NCBI GenBank assembly: GCA_046261875.1
Contig: JBHENW010000022.1
Span: 1 to 6,942, forward strand
Direction: 5' to 3'
DNA: 6,942 nucleotides
DNA from: JBHENW01 sp046261875
Lineage (GTDB): Bacteria > Acidobacteriota > Thermoanaerobaculia > UBA5066 > Gp7-AA6
Below are positions 1-6,493 of the stretch, in pieces. The stretch's first letter is position 1. The number at the start of each line of letters is the position of its first letter. The translations under genes and the position numbers were made by a program. The notes beneath the pieces are model-generated. The model was not told the origin of the DNA. It saw nothing but the letters and a program-made list of their open reading frames with translations, and searched no databases.

Positions 1-1185
1 GGTCTCGAGCTTGATCCGTGCGATCTCCCGGTCGATCTCGGGAGGGAGGTCGTGGACGCCCGGGGCGAGCGCGCCCCGGTTGCGGGCCAGGTAATAGATC
101 GCGAGGGCCTGGACCGTGAAGGAGAGGTCCATGATCTCGACGGGGTGCCCATCGCCCCCCGCGATGTTCACGAGCCGTCCGGCGCTCAACAGGTGCAGGC
201 GGCGCCCGTCCGGCATCCGGTACTCCGTGACCTGCCGGCGGACCTCCCGGGGCTCGCCCGTCATCGCCTCGAGCGCCGGCACGTCGATCTCGGTGTCGAG
301 CCCGCCGGCGTTGGCGAGAACGGTCCCGTCCTTCATCCGCTCGAAGTGCTCGCGGCGCAGGACGGCGTGCGTCCCGGTCGAGGTGATGAAGAAGTCGCCG
401 GCCGCGGCCGCCTCCGCAAGGGTCATCACGGCGAATCCGTCGGCGACCGCCTCCAGCGCCCGCACCGGGTCGATTTCGCAGACGACGACCCGGGCGTTCA
501 AGCCCGCGGCGCGGCGCGCCAGACCCTTGCCGCACCAGCCGTATCCGGCGAGGACGACCGTGCGCCCGCCGAAATAGAGGTTCGTCAACGCCATCATCGC
601 GGTGAAGACGGACTGCCCGGTCCCGTACCGGTTGTCGAAGAGGTGCTTGCACATCGCGTCGTTGCCCGCGATCACGGGATACGCGAGGCGGCCTTCCCGC
701 TCCATGTTGCGCAGCTTTGTGACCCCGGAGGTCGTCTGCTCCGAGGCGCCCCAGACTCCGCCGCGTCCCTCGGGACGGGTCGTGTGGAGGATGCGGGTCA
801 GCTCGGCGCGGTCGTCCACGATCAGCGCCGGGCCCGTCGCGACGGTCCGGGTCAGGTGGTCCTCGAACTCCTCGGCGGAGGCGGAGGCGACCGAATAGAC
901 GAGGACGCCTTCGGCCGCGATGCCGGCGGCGACGTCGTCCTGCACGTACCCGGGCGCCGTGCCGGCCAGCGCCACGTTGGCCCCTGCGCGGTGGAGCAAC
1001 AGCGAGAGGTAGGCGGTCTTGGCCTCCAGCGGTACGCACACGGCGACGTTGACGCCGCGCAGGGTCCCGTCGTTCAGATACCTCTCGAAGACCGCGTTCA
1101 AGACCGGGGCATGCTGGGCCACCCAGGCGATCTTGCGCCGGCCTTCCGGCGCGAGTGCCGGGTCCGCGACGATGGACGCCGGCAT
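1..1185 (-). CDS. SAHH-like paralogue A with degenerate active site (3' end outside window)
   Basis: Related to S-adenosyl-L-homocysteine hydrolase, a cytoplasmic NAD-dependent enzyme that splits SAH into adenosine and homocysteine. The reading frame is open for 395 codons from an ATG at 1185 to the window edge; by comparison with paralogue B about 25 C-terminal residues are missing. It keeps PLEAKTA (52-58), VDD (123-125), the Lys180/Asp184/Asn185 set in NDAMCKHLFDNRYGTGQS, the NAD loop GYGWCGKG (214-221), EIDP (237-240) and GDGHPVEIMDLSF (His347). Several family residues are replaced: the His before LEAKTA is Pro52, the second Glu of SEETT is Gln150, the His of NAGHF is Gly295, and the NPxSTQDD loop reads APGYVQDD (77-84). 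Human equivalents are His55, Glu156 and His301. Family membership is firm; ordinary SAH hydrolysis is doubtful. A regulatory or structural subunit, or an enzyme for another thioether nucleoside, is possible. The start overlaps the stop of paralogue B by one base, so it is probably translated by reinitiation. Confidence 0.9.
   Translation of the reverse strand, partial: MPASIVADPALAPEGRRKIAWVAQHAPVLNAVFERYLNDGTLRGVNVAVCVPLEAKTAYLSLLLHRAGANVALAGTAPGYVQDDVAAGIAAEGVLVYSVASASAEEFEDHLTRTVATGPALIVDDRAELTRILHTTRPEGRGGVWGASEQTTSGVTKLRNMEREGRLAYPVIAGNDAMCKHLFDNRYGTGQSVFTAMMALTNLYFGGRTVVLAGYGWCGKGLARRAAGLNARVVVCEIDPVRALEAVADGFAVMTLAEAAAAGDFFITSTGTHAVLRREHFERMKDGTVLANAGGLDTEIDVPALEAMTGEPREVRRQVTEYRMPDGRRLHLLSAGRLVNIAGGDGHPVEIMDLSFTVQALAIYYLARNRGALAPGVHDLPPEIDREIARIKLET
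119..147. repeat. Direct repeat copy 1, inside SAHH paralogue A
   Basis: Twenty-nine bases identical to 1369-1397, encoding the HPVEIMDLSF motif region on the minus strand. It is the longest exact match I noticed between the paralogues and reflects shared ancestry or gene conversion. Confidence 0.8.
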
Positions 1186-2441
1186 CACAGCCTCCAGCTC
1201 CGAGCGTACTCCTCCTGCTCGGGCGTCGGCGTCTCCAGGGTCATTCCGAGGAGGCGCAGTCGCGTGCGCGCGATCTCGTCGTCGAGCTCGCGGGGCAGGG
1301 GGATGACGCCCGGCCCGTGCTCGTGTGCGTGTCCGGCCAGGTAGTGGACGGAGAGCGCCTGAACCGAAAAGGAGAGGTCCATGATCTCGACGGGGTGGCC
1401 GTCACCGGCCGCGATGTTGACGAGGGCCCCCTGGGCGAGGAGGTGGATGCGCCGGCCGCCGTCGAGGACGTACTCGGTCACGTGGCGCCGGACCTCCCGG
1501 ACCTCGGTCGCCATCTCGCGCAGGGCGGGCTCGTCGATCTCATTGGCGAAGTTTCCGGCGTTGGCGACCAGGGCTCCGTCCTTCATGCGCGCGAAATGCT
1601 CGCGGCGGAGCACCCGGATCGAACCGGTGCCGGTGACGAAGACGTCGCCGAGAGGCGCCGCTTCCTCCATCGAGGCCAGGGTGAACCCGTTCGAAACGGC
1701 TTCCAGACCCTTGACGGGATCGACCTCGACGACGAACACGCGCGCGCCGAAGCCCCGGCAGTACATCGCGAGCCCCTGCCCGACGAGGCCGTAGCCGCCA
1801 ACCACGACGGTCTTCCCGGCGAGGAGGAGGTTGGTCACGGCGAGGATCGCGGAGAGCGCCGACTGGCCGGTGCCGTAGCGGTTGTCGATCAGGTGCTTGC
1901 ACCGCGCGTCGTTGGACGCGATCACCGGAAAGGCGAGCGCCCCCTCCCGCTCCATGGCCCTCAGGCGCAGGACGCCGCTGGTCGTCTCCTCCGATCCGGC
2001 GCGCACGGCCGGGAGCAGGTCGCGCCGCTGGAGATGGAGCCGTGTGACGAGCTCCGCCCCGTCGTCCACGACCAGGTCCGGGCCGAACTCGAGCGTTCGG
2101 AGGAGATGATCGTCGAAGGTCGCGGCGTCCGCGCCGTGGATGGCGTGGACCGTCAGCCCTCGCCGGGCGAGCGCCGCCGCCACGTCGTCCTGCGTGCTCC
2201 ACGGGTTGCTTCCCGTGGCGACGACCTGCGCCCCGGCTTCGTGAAAGAGCCACGCAAGATACGCCGTCTTCGCCTCCAGGTGGATGGCCAGCGCGATGCG
2301 ACGGCCCCGGAGTGTCCCGTCTGCGAGATGGCTTTTCGCGAACGCGTTCAGCGTGTGCGCGTGCGCGGCGACCCACTCGATCTTGCACTCGCCTTCCGGA
2401 GCGAGTGAGGGATCGAGGATCGTGGACGGCGCGGCGCGCAA
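1185..2441 (-). CDS. ahcY: S-adenosyl-L-homocysteine hydrolase paralogue B, Thermotoga/archaeal type
   Basis: Complete 418-residue protein. In the family it hydrolyses SAH to adenosine and homocysteine in the cytoplasm, relieving product inhibition of methyltransferases. It is the short type lacking the C-terminal KPDHYRY tail; it ends in YARSWRL, much like the Thermotoga enzyme as I recall it. Visible motifs are IHLEAKTA (His54), NPWSTQDD (79-86), VDDGAEL (Asp126/127), SEETTSG (Glu151/152), NDARCKHLIDNRYGTGQS (Lys182, Asp186, Asn187), NAD loop GYGLVGQG (216-223), EVDP (239-242) and GDGHP (His349). The odd point is NAGNF: Asn297 stands where the family has His (human His301). The start is TTG; an in-frame TAG lies only three codons upstream and the intervening codons are GTT and TCT, so no other start includes the N-terminal segment shared with paralogue A. 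An AGTAGGT ribosome-binding sequence precedes it. Paralogue A follows with a one-base overlap. Roughly half the residues match paralogue A by eye. Some archaeal relatives act on S-inosylhomocysteine, so substrate identity is open. Confidence 0.93.
   Translation of the reverse strand: MRAAPSTILDPSLAPEGECKIEWVAAHAHTLNAFAKSHLADGTLRGRRIALAIHLEAKTAYLAWLFHEAGAQVVATGSNPWSTQDDVAAALARRGLTVHAIHGADAATFDDHLLRTLEFGPDLVVDDGAELVTRLHLQRRDLLPAVRAGSEETTSGVLRLRAMEREGALAFPVIASNDARCKHLIDNRYGTGQSALSAILAVTNLLLAGKTVVVGGYGLVGQGLAMYCRGFGARVFVVEVDPVKGLEAVSNGFTLASMEEAAPLGDVFVTGTGSIRVLRREHFARMKDGALVANAGNFANEIDEPALREMATEVREVRRHVTEYVLDGGRRIHLLAQGALVNIAAGDGHPVEIMDLSFSVQALSVHYLAGHAHEHGPGVIPLPRELDDEIARTRLRLLGMTLETPTPEQEEYARSWRL
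1369..1397. repeat. Direct repeat copy 2, inside SAHH paralogue B
   Basis: Second copy of the 29-base identity, 1250 bases from the first and in the equivalent codons. Recombination between the copies would delete one repeat-length unit and fuse the two paralogues in frame. Confidence 0.8.
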
Positions 2442-2445
2442 AGAA

Positions 2446-2452
2446 ACCTACT
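2446..2452 (-). promoter_or_regulatory. Ribosome-binding site of SAHH paralogue B overlapping the upstream stop
   Basis: On the minus strand the sequence AGTAGGT, one mismatch from AGGAGGT, ends 4 nt before the TTG start at 2441. It contains the TAG stop (2450-2448) of the upstream membrane gene, so termination and reinitiation can be coupled. It supports the rare TTG start. Confidence 0.5.
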
Positions 2453-2876
2453 CGGCCAGCTTCAAGGCACCGAAGGCCGGCTTGCCCGCGAGCGCGGTGC
2501 GGAAGGCGAAGACGGCAACCCCGAGCACCAGGAGGATCAGGAAGAGCGAGCTGCTGAAGTACCAGAGCGAGGGATCCGTCGTCAGCATGTTGCGGAGTAT
2601 GTCGTCAAAAACGGACATCGCGACGACGGCGAGCAAGCCGAGCCGGATCAGGATCAGGATGTACGCCACACCGTTGAGGATGGCGTAGGCCAGCCCGATC
2701 CAGCCGGCGTCCGCAAAGCTCGGCGCCGCGATGAGCGCGATGATGACCGCGGCCGCCAGCCATTCCCGCCGCAGGAGGCGGCGGAGCAGGATGAAAAGGA
2801 GCGTCACGCCGATCCCGAAGAGGAGGGATCCCGCCGGAAAGCTCACGAGGTCGGAGATCACGTACCGGGTTCCCAT
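2448..2876 (-). CDS. Multi-pass membrane protein, probably the C-terminal remnant of a larger (kinase-linked) membrane protein
   Basis: A protein of 142 residues from an ATG at 2876, very hydrophobic, with about four membrane segments near 13-33, 38-54, 59-90 (one or two passes) and 106-126, and an LLRRLLRREWL turn at 30-40. The end, with LLTTDPSLWY-like and FRTALAGKPAFG stretches, resembles from memory the C-terminal membrane tail of large Ser/Thr kinase-type proteins common in Acidobacteriota. No kinase domain, catalytic loop or soluble domain precedes it: the YihY gene ends at 3008. The frame stays open upstream to 3083, and weak family-like sequence may begin around 2930, but the region before that reads as low-quality sequence and overlaps the YihY gene. 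A GGGTGG stretch 8 nt before the ATG could serve as ribosome-binding site. It may be a truncated gene or a small stand-alone membrane protein. Only two codons separate its stop from the start of SAHH paralogue B, in the same frame. Confidence 0.6.
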   Translation of the reverse strand: MGTRYVISDLVSFPAGSLLFGIGVTLLFILLRRLLRREWLAAAVIIALIAAPSFADAGWIGLAYAILNGVAYILILIRLGLLAVVAMSVFDDILRNMLTTDPSLWYFSSSLFLILLVLGVAVFAFRTALAGKPAFGALKLAE

Positions 2877-3007
2877 GAGCGGCGCCACCCAGGCGAGAAC
2901 GGGCGTTGGCGACGTCGCTTCCGCCCAGGAACGCAGCAGCCGAACAGGACCCGCACTGGAGATGCACCACTTTGCGCGGGAGGATATCGCCGTCGGCGTC
3001 TCTTGCC

Positions 3008-4138
3008 CTATCTTCGAATGAGGCGAGCCCCGAGAAATAGTCCTGCGACGATGAGACCGCCGCCGAAGACGACCGGTCCCCAATCCCGCGAAGAGTCACG
3101 TGAGGGCGATGTGTCCGCCAGAGTCGCGCGCAGCCGCTCACGGGCGAGATCCGCGCGAGGCACCGGCATCGGAGCGACCGTGGCGGTTCGCGCAGTCTGC
3201 TGCGCCGGGCCGTTGCCCGACACGACCTTCGCCCGGGCGGCCTCCCGCGCGGGGTGCTCTCCGAGCGCCTCGGCGGGCTTCCCGATCCGCGAGCCGTAAG
3301 TCCGCGAGTACACCTGGGTGAACTCGGCGCCGAAGAAGAAGATCAACGAGGAGTAGTACACCCACAGGAGGAGAACCACGAGCGGCCCGGCTGCCCCATA
3401 GGCCCCCCCGGCGGCGCTCTTTCCGAGGTAGAGCCCGATGGCGAACTTTCCGAGCGTGAAAAGAAGAGACGTCACCCCAGCGCCCAGCCAGACGTCGCGC
3501 CACGGGATCCGAATGTCCGGGAGCCGGCGAAAGAGGAGAGCGAAGAGGCCGGTCAGAACGCCGAAGGAGACGACGAGGTCGAGCGTCTTGATCACGCTCT
3601 CGAGCCCCTGGAGACGTGGCCCCCACAGTTCCCCGAAAGCCCCCAGAGTCGCGCTGACCATCAGGGAAACGATCAAGAGGAAGGCCACCGCGAGCACGAT
3701 ATTGAGGGAGAGGACCCGGGTTCGGATGAGCCCCCACAGGCCGCCGCGCGGTTTTGTCTTGACGTCCCAGATGATGTTGAGCGAATCCTGAAGCTCCGCA
3801 AAGACGCCCGTGGCGCCGACGAGAAGCAGCAAGCCTGCGAGGAGCTTCGCCAGGACTCCCTTGCGCGGCTTCGCGTCGCCGGGCAACATCGCCTCGATCG
3901 CCTGACCACCTTCCTCTCCGACGAGGGATCCGAACTGGTCGACCAGCCTGGCCTGCGCAGCCTCTTTCCCGAAGATGAGAGAAGCGACGGTCAAGGCGAT
4001 GAGCAGCAGAGAAGGGAGTGAAAGCACCGTATAGAAGGAGAGGGACGCGCCGAGGCGCAGGACTTTGTCCTTGTTCCACTCGGCGAACGATTCCTTGACG
4101 AGCTTCCACACCGCGGCCGGCTTGATCCGAATCCTCAT
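3008..4138 (-). CDS. YihY/BrkB-family inner-membrane protein with extra C-terminal tail
   Basis: A 376-residue YihY/virulence factor BrkB family protein (once misnamed ribonuclease BN), an integral inner-membrane protein whose transport function is not settled. Family signs are the N-terminal amphipathic stretch WKLVKESFAEWNKDK, then GASLSFYTVLSLPSLLLIA (30-48), the GVFAELQDSLNIIWDV segment (111-126), the LFRRLPD loop (202-208), YLGKSAAGGAYGAAG (237-251) and the last core helix ending FFFGAEFTQVYSRTYGS (267-283). Six core membrane segments fall near 30-56, 97-117, 142-165, 187-204, 216-238 and 251-272. After residue 285 comes a polar tail rich in Ala, Arg and Pro, then a seventh hydrophobic segment (about 355-372) ending in ARLIRR, which the usual family plan lacks. 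The ATG at 4138 is chosen because a full GGAGGT lies 8 nt before it; an in-frame ATG at 4168 would add ten residues without such a site. First gene of the likely minus-strand operon. Confidence 0.93.
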   Translation of the reverse strand: MRIRIKPAAVWKLVKESFAEWNKDKVLRLGASLSFYTVLSLPSLLLIALTVASLIFGKEAAQARLVDQFGSLVGEEGGQAIEAMLPGDAKPRKGVLAKLLAGLLLLVGATGVFAELQDSLNIIWDVKTKPRGGLWGLIRTRVLSLNIVLAVAFLLIVSLMVSATLGAFGELWGPRLQGLESVIKTLDLVVSFGVLTGLFALLFRRLPDIRIPWRDVWLGAGVTSLLFTLGKFAIGLYLGKSAAGGAYGAAGPLVVLLLWVYYSSLIFFFGAEFTQVYSRTYGSRIGKPAEALGEHPAREAARAKVVSGNGPAQQTARTATVAPMPVPRADLARERLRATLADTSPSRDSSRDWGPVVFGGGLIVAGLFLGARLIRR

Positions 4139-4232
4139 CACGGGTGACCTCCGCAGAGGACGATGCATCCTTCAGGCCATCACTAACCTTTCCGAGTTTC
4201 ATCACGTCTATAGCCGTTGGACAGAAGTTCGC
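4139..4232. promoter_or_regulatory. Divergent spacer with presumed promoters for both flanking operons
   Basis: A 94-nt spacer between the divergent starts at 4138 (minus) and 4233 (plus). It has a less GC-rich stretch at about 4181-4213, including the palindrome CTATAG (4208-4213), which gives a TATA-like -10 candidate on either strand. No convincing -35 box was found at the proper distance on either strand, so promoter presence is inferred from gene orientation, not from a clear motif. Confidence 0.35.
4147..4152 (-). promoter_or_regulatory. Strong Shine-Dalgarno site of the YihY-family gene
   Basis: Perfect GGAGGT on the minus strand, 8 nt from the ATG at 4138. It decides between this start and the in-frame ATG at 4168. 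Confidence 0.75.
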
Positions 4233-6470
4233 GTGCATAGAAGAGCCCTGCATCTCGTCCTCGGCGTGGCCGCTCTGGCCGCGGCTCCCCTTTTCGGCGC
4301 CAACGAGATCCCGACGATCGCCATCAATGCCATCCGCGAGCCCATCGCGATCGACGGCGCCCTCGAAGAGCCCGCGTGGAAGAGCTTGACGAAAATCGAT
4401 ACCTGGTTCGAGACGAATCCGGGAGACAACCTGCCGCCCAAGGTGAAGAACGTCGGCTATCTGGCCTACGACGACAGGTTCCTGTACGCCGCCTTCGAGT
4501 TCGCGGACCCGCAGCCGGCCAGGATCCGGGCGCCCTACGGCGACCGGGACAACGTGCCGAGCTCGACGGACTACGGCGGCATCATCCTCGACACGCAGAA
4601 CGAGGGGAAGCGGGCGGTCATGTTCCTCGCGAACCCGCGCGGCATCCAGTACGACGCGAACACGGACGACGCGAGCGGCGAGGACAACTCACCCGACTAT
4701 TTCTGGGACTCCGCTGCGCGGGTCCACCCCGGCGGATGGACCCTGGAGATGCGCATCCCGTTCTCGACGCTCCGGTACTCACGCAGGGAGCCGCAGACGT
4801 GGCGCATCATGCTCTACCGCAATTATCCGCGCGATTTCCGATACCAGTTCTTCTCGACGACGCTTCCCAAGGGAGGGAACTGCTTCATCTGTCGCTCGAA
4901 CCCTCTCACGGGCCTGCAGGGGCTGCCGGAGGGCGGAAAGCTCATCGTCGCGCCGTACCTGACGGGCGCCCAGATCGCGCGTCCCTCCGGGGAGCTCGGC
5001 ACGGAGCTCGAGAACGACGATCCCGAAGGGGACGGCGGCCTCGACGCCAAGTGGACGCCGAGCGAAAACACGGCGCTCGACCTCACGATCAATCCCGATT
5101 TTTCGCAGATCGAGTCCGACGTCGCCCAGATCGGCGTCAACGAGCGCTTCGCGCTCTTCTTCCCGGAAAAACGGCCGTTCTTCCTGGAAAGCATCGAGCT
5201 CTTCCGGACTCCGATGCAGGCGGTTTACACGCGGACGATCACCTCGCCGCGTTGGGGGGCGCGCGCCACCGGGCGCATCGGGCAGACCGCGTACACGGCG
5301 CTTCTCGCGGAGGACCGCGGCGGAGGGAGCGTCATCGTGCCCGGCCCCAACGGCTCATCGTTCGCGGATCAGGACTTTCGATCCTACGTGTTCATGGGAC
5401 GCGGCCGCCGCGACATGGGGCGGTCCTTCTTCAGTTTGCTCGCAACGGCGCGGGAGGTCGACGACGGAGGCTTCAACCGGGTCATCGGTCCGGACTTCGA
5501 ATGGCGGCCGACCGAACAGGCTCAGATCACGGGGCAATTCCTCTACTCGTGGAGCGAAACGCCGGAGCGGCCCGATCTCGCCGACGAGTGGGACGGCCGC
5601 AAGATGTCGGGCCATGCCGGGGAAATCTGGTGGTTCCGCACGACGCGCACCATGGATTACTTCGCGTGGTACCGCGACATCGCCGACGAATTCCGCGCCG
5701 ACAACGGCTTCGTTCCCCAGGTGGGCTACCGCCGCGGCTGGGGTGAAGTCGGCCGCACGCTGCGTCCCACGACCGGCCTGTTCCGCCGCGTGCGGACGTT
5801 CCTGATCGCAACGGCCGATTACGAACGCGACGGCGATCTGATCTTCCGCCGGATCATGCCGGGGGTCGGGATGGACGCCCGGTGGAACAGTTTCCTCCGG
5901 TTCGAGGGCCAGTTTGATGAGGTCAGGGCCGGTGACCGGACCTTCGACAGAACCCGGCTCGGTTATCAGATCGAGTCGAGCCCGGGGCGTGTCCTGAACC
6001 GCATCGGGATCAGTGGCACGATCGGGGACCAGGTGGACTTCGCCAACGCCCGAAGCGGGTCAGGCGGGACGATCAACGGGTTCGCCATCGTCCGGCCCAC
6101 CGACCACGTCGAGCTGCGCTTCAACGGCAGCGAGCAGTGGCTCGACGTGGACACGGAAGACGGCCGTAGCGGAAGGCTCTTCACGGCGCTCGTGGCGCGG
6201 CTTCGGACGCAGTACACCTTCTCGGCGCGCACCTACGCACGGCTCATCGGCCAGTGGGTCGAGACCGACCGGGATCCTTCCCTCTATAACTCCGAGGTGG
6301 CAGACCGGGACGGCGACTTCTCCGGCTCGGCGCTCTTCGCCTACAAGCTGAACTGGCAGAGCGTGCTCTTCGTCGGGTACGGCGACTCGCGCGCGCTCGA
6401 CGAGAACGAGAACCTCGAGAAAGCCGAGCGCCAGTTCTTCGTCAAAGTCTCTTACGCCTTCCAGATGTGA
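4233..6470 (+). CDS. Secreted CBM9-like / DUF5916 outer-membrane beta-barrel protein
   Basis: A 745-residue protein. A GTG at 4233 gives a clean signal peptide: HRR, a hydrophobic core (about 5-21) and a likely cleavage after Phe-Gly-Ala (22-24 region). Farther upstream in frame the sequence overlaps the divergent YihY gene and would bury the signal peptide. A weak GGACAGAAG precedes the start. Residues about 30-205 form a CBM9-like beta-sandwich, with IDGALEEPAW (40-49), YLAYDDRFLYAAFEF (76-90) and GGWTLEMRIPF (167-177). From about 235 to the end is DUF5916, with INPDFSQIESDVAQI (286-300) and FFPEKRPFFLES (309-320), then many alternating polar/aromatic strands. The end, FFVKVSYAFQM, is a typical final outer-membrane strand. 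Cys217 and Cys220 form a CxxC between the two domains. The substrate of this family is unknown; a role in outer-membrane carbohydrate handling is only suggested by the CBM9-like part. It stands alone on this strand. Confidence 0.92.
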   Translation: MHRRALHLVLGVAALAAAPLFGANEIPTIAINAIREPIAIDGALEEPAWKSLTKIDTWFETNPGDNLPPKVKNVGYLAYDDRFLYAAFEFADPQPARIRAPYGDRDNVPSSTDYGGIILDTQNEGKRAVMFLANPRGIQYDANTDDASGEDNSPDYFWDSAARVHPGGWTLEMRIPFSTLRYSRREPQTWRIMLYRNYPRDFRYQFFSTTLPKGGNCFICRSNPLTGLQGLPEGGKLIVAPYLTGAQIARPSGELGTELENDDPEGDGGLDAKWTPSENTALDLTINPDFSQIESDVAQIGVNERFALFFPEKRPFFLESIELFRTPMQAVYTRTITSPRWGARATGRIGQTAYTALLAEDRGGGSVIVPGPNGSSFADQDFRSYVFMGRGRRDMGRSFFSLLATAREVDDGGFNRVIGPDFEWRPTEQAQITGQFLYSWSETPERPDLADEWDGRKMSGHAGEIWWFRTTRTMDYFAWYRDIADEFRADNGFVPQVGYRRGWGEVGRTLRPTTGLFRRVRTFLIATADYERDGDLIFRRIMPGVGMDARWNSFLRFEGQFDEVRAGDRTFDRTRLGYQIESSPGRVLNRIGISGTIGDQVDFANARSGSGGTINGFAIVRPTDHVELRFNGSEQWLDVDTEDGRSGRLFTALVARLRTQYTFSARTYARLIGQWVETDRDPSLYNSEVADRDGDFSGSALFAYKLNWQSVLFVGYGDSRALDENENLEKAERQFFVKVSYAFQM

Positions 6471-6474
6471 GGCT

Positions 6475-6493
6475 CGGACTCATCAGTCTTTCT
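6475..6493 (+). terminator. Weak hairpin and T-rich run after the DUF5916 gene
   Basis: GGACT (6476-6480) and AGTCT (6485-6489) can form a five-pair stem, one of them G-U, around a CATC loop, followed by TTCTT. It sits in the convergent gap and overlaps the stop of the opposing gene. The stem is short, so termination here is tentative. Confidence 0.25.

Noticed and set aside
52..2408. Two long plus-strand open frames (52-1344 and 1155-2408) opposite the SAHH genes
   Set aside because: They are antisense shadows of high-GC coding sequence: low-complexity Arg/Gly/Asp/Val-rich translations, no family motif, while the minus strand carries unmistakable SAHH proteins.
2605..3141. A second minus-strand frame across 2877-3007 with a QCGSC motif, considered as a zinc ribbon or frameshifted front part of the membrane gene
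   Set aside because: Only one Cys pair, no recognisable domain, and no point where a shift into the membrane frame would give a convincing continuous protein.
4065..4232. Longer N-terminus for the DUF5916 protein from the ATG at 4065
   Set aside because: It would overlap the divergent YihY gene by 74 bases, cover that gene's ribosome-binding site and place about 56 residues before the signal peptide.
3138..4253. A 371-codon minus-strand frame overlapping the YihY gene
   Set aside because: Its translation is Arg/Ala/Gly-rich with no membrane segments or motifs, and it fully overlaps the recognised YihY frame.
4376..5746. A 456-codon plus-strand frame inside the DUF5916 gene
   Set aside because: Arg/Gly/Ala-rich shadow frame; the DUF5916 and CBM9-like motifs are all in the other frame.
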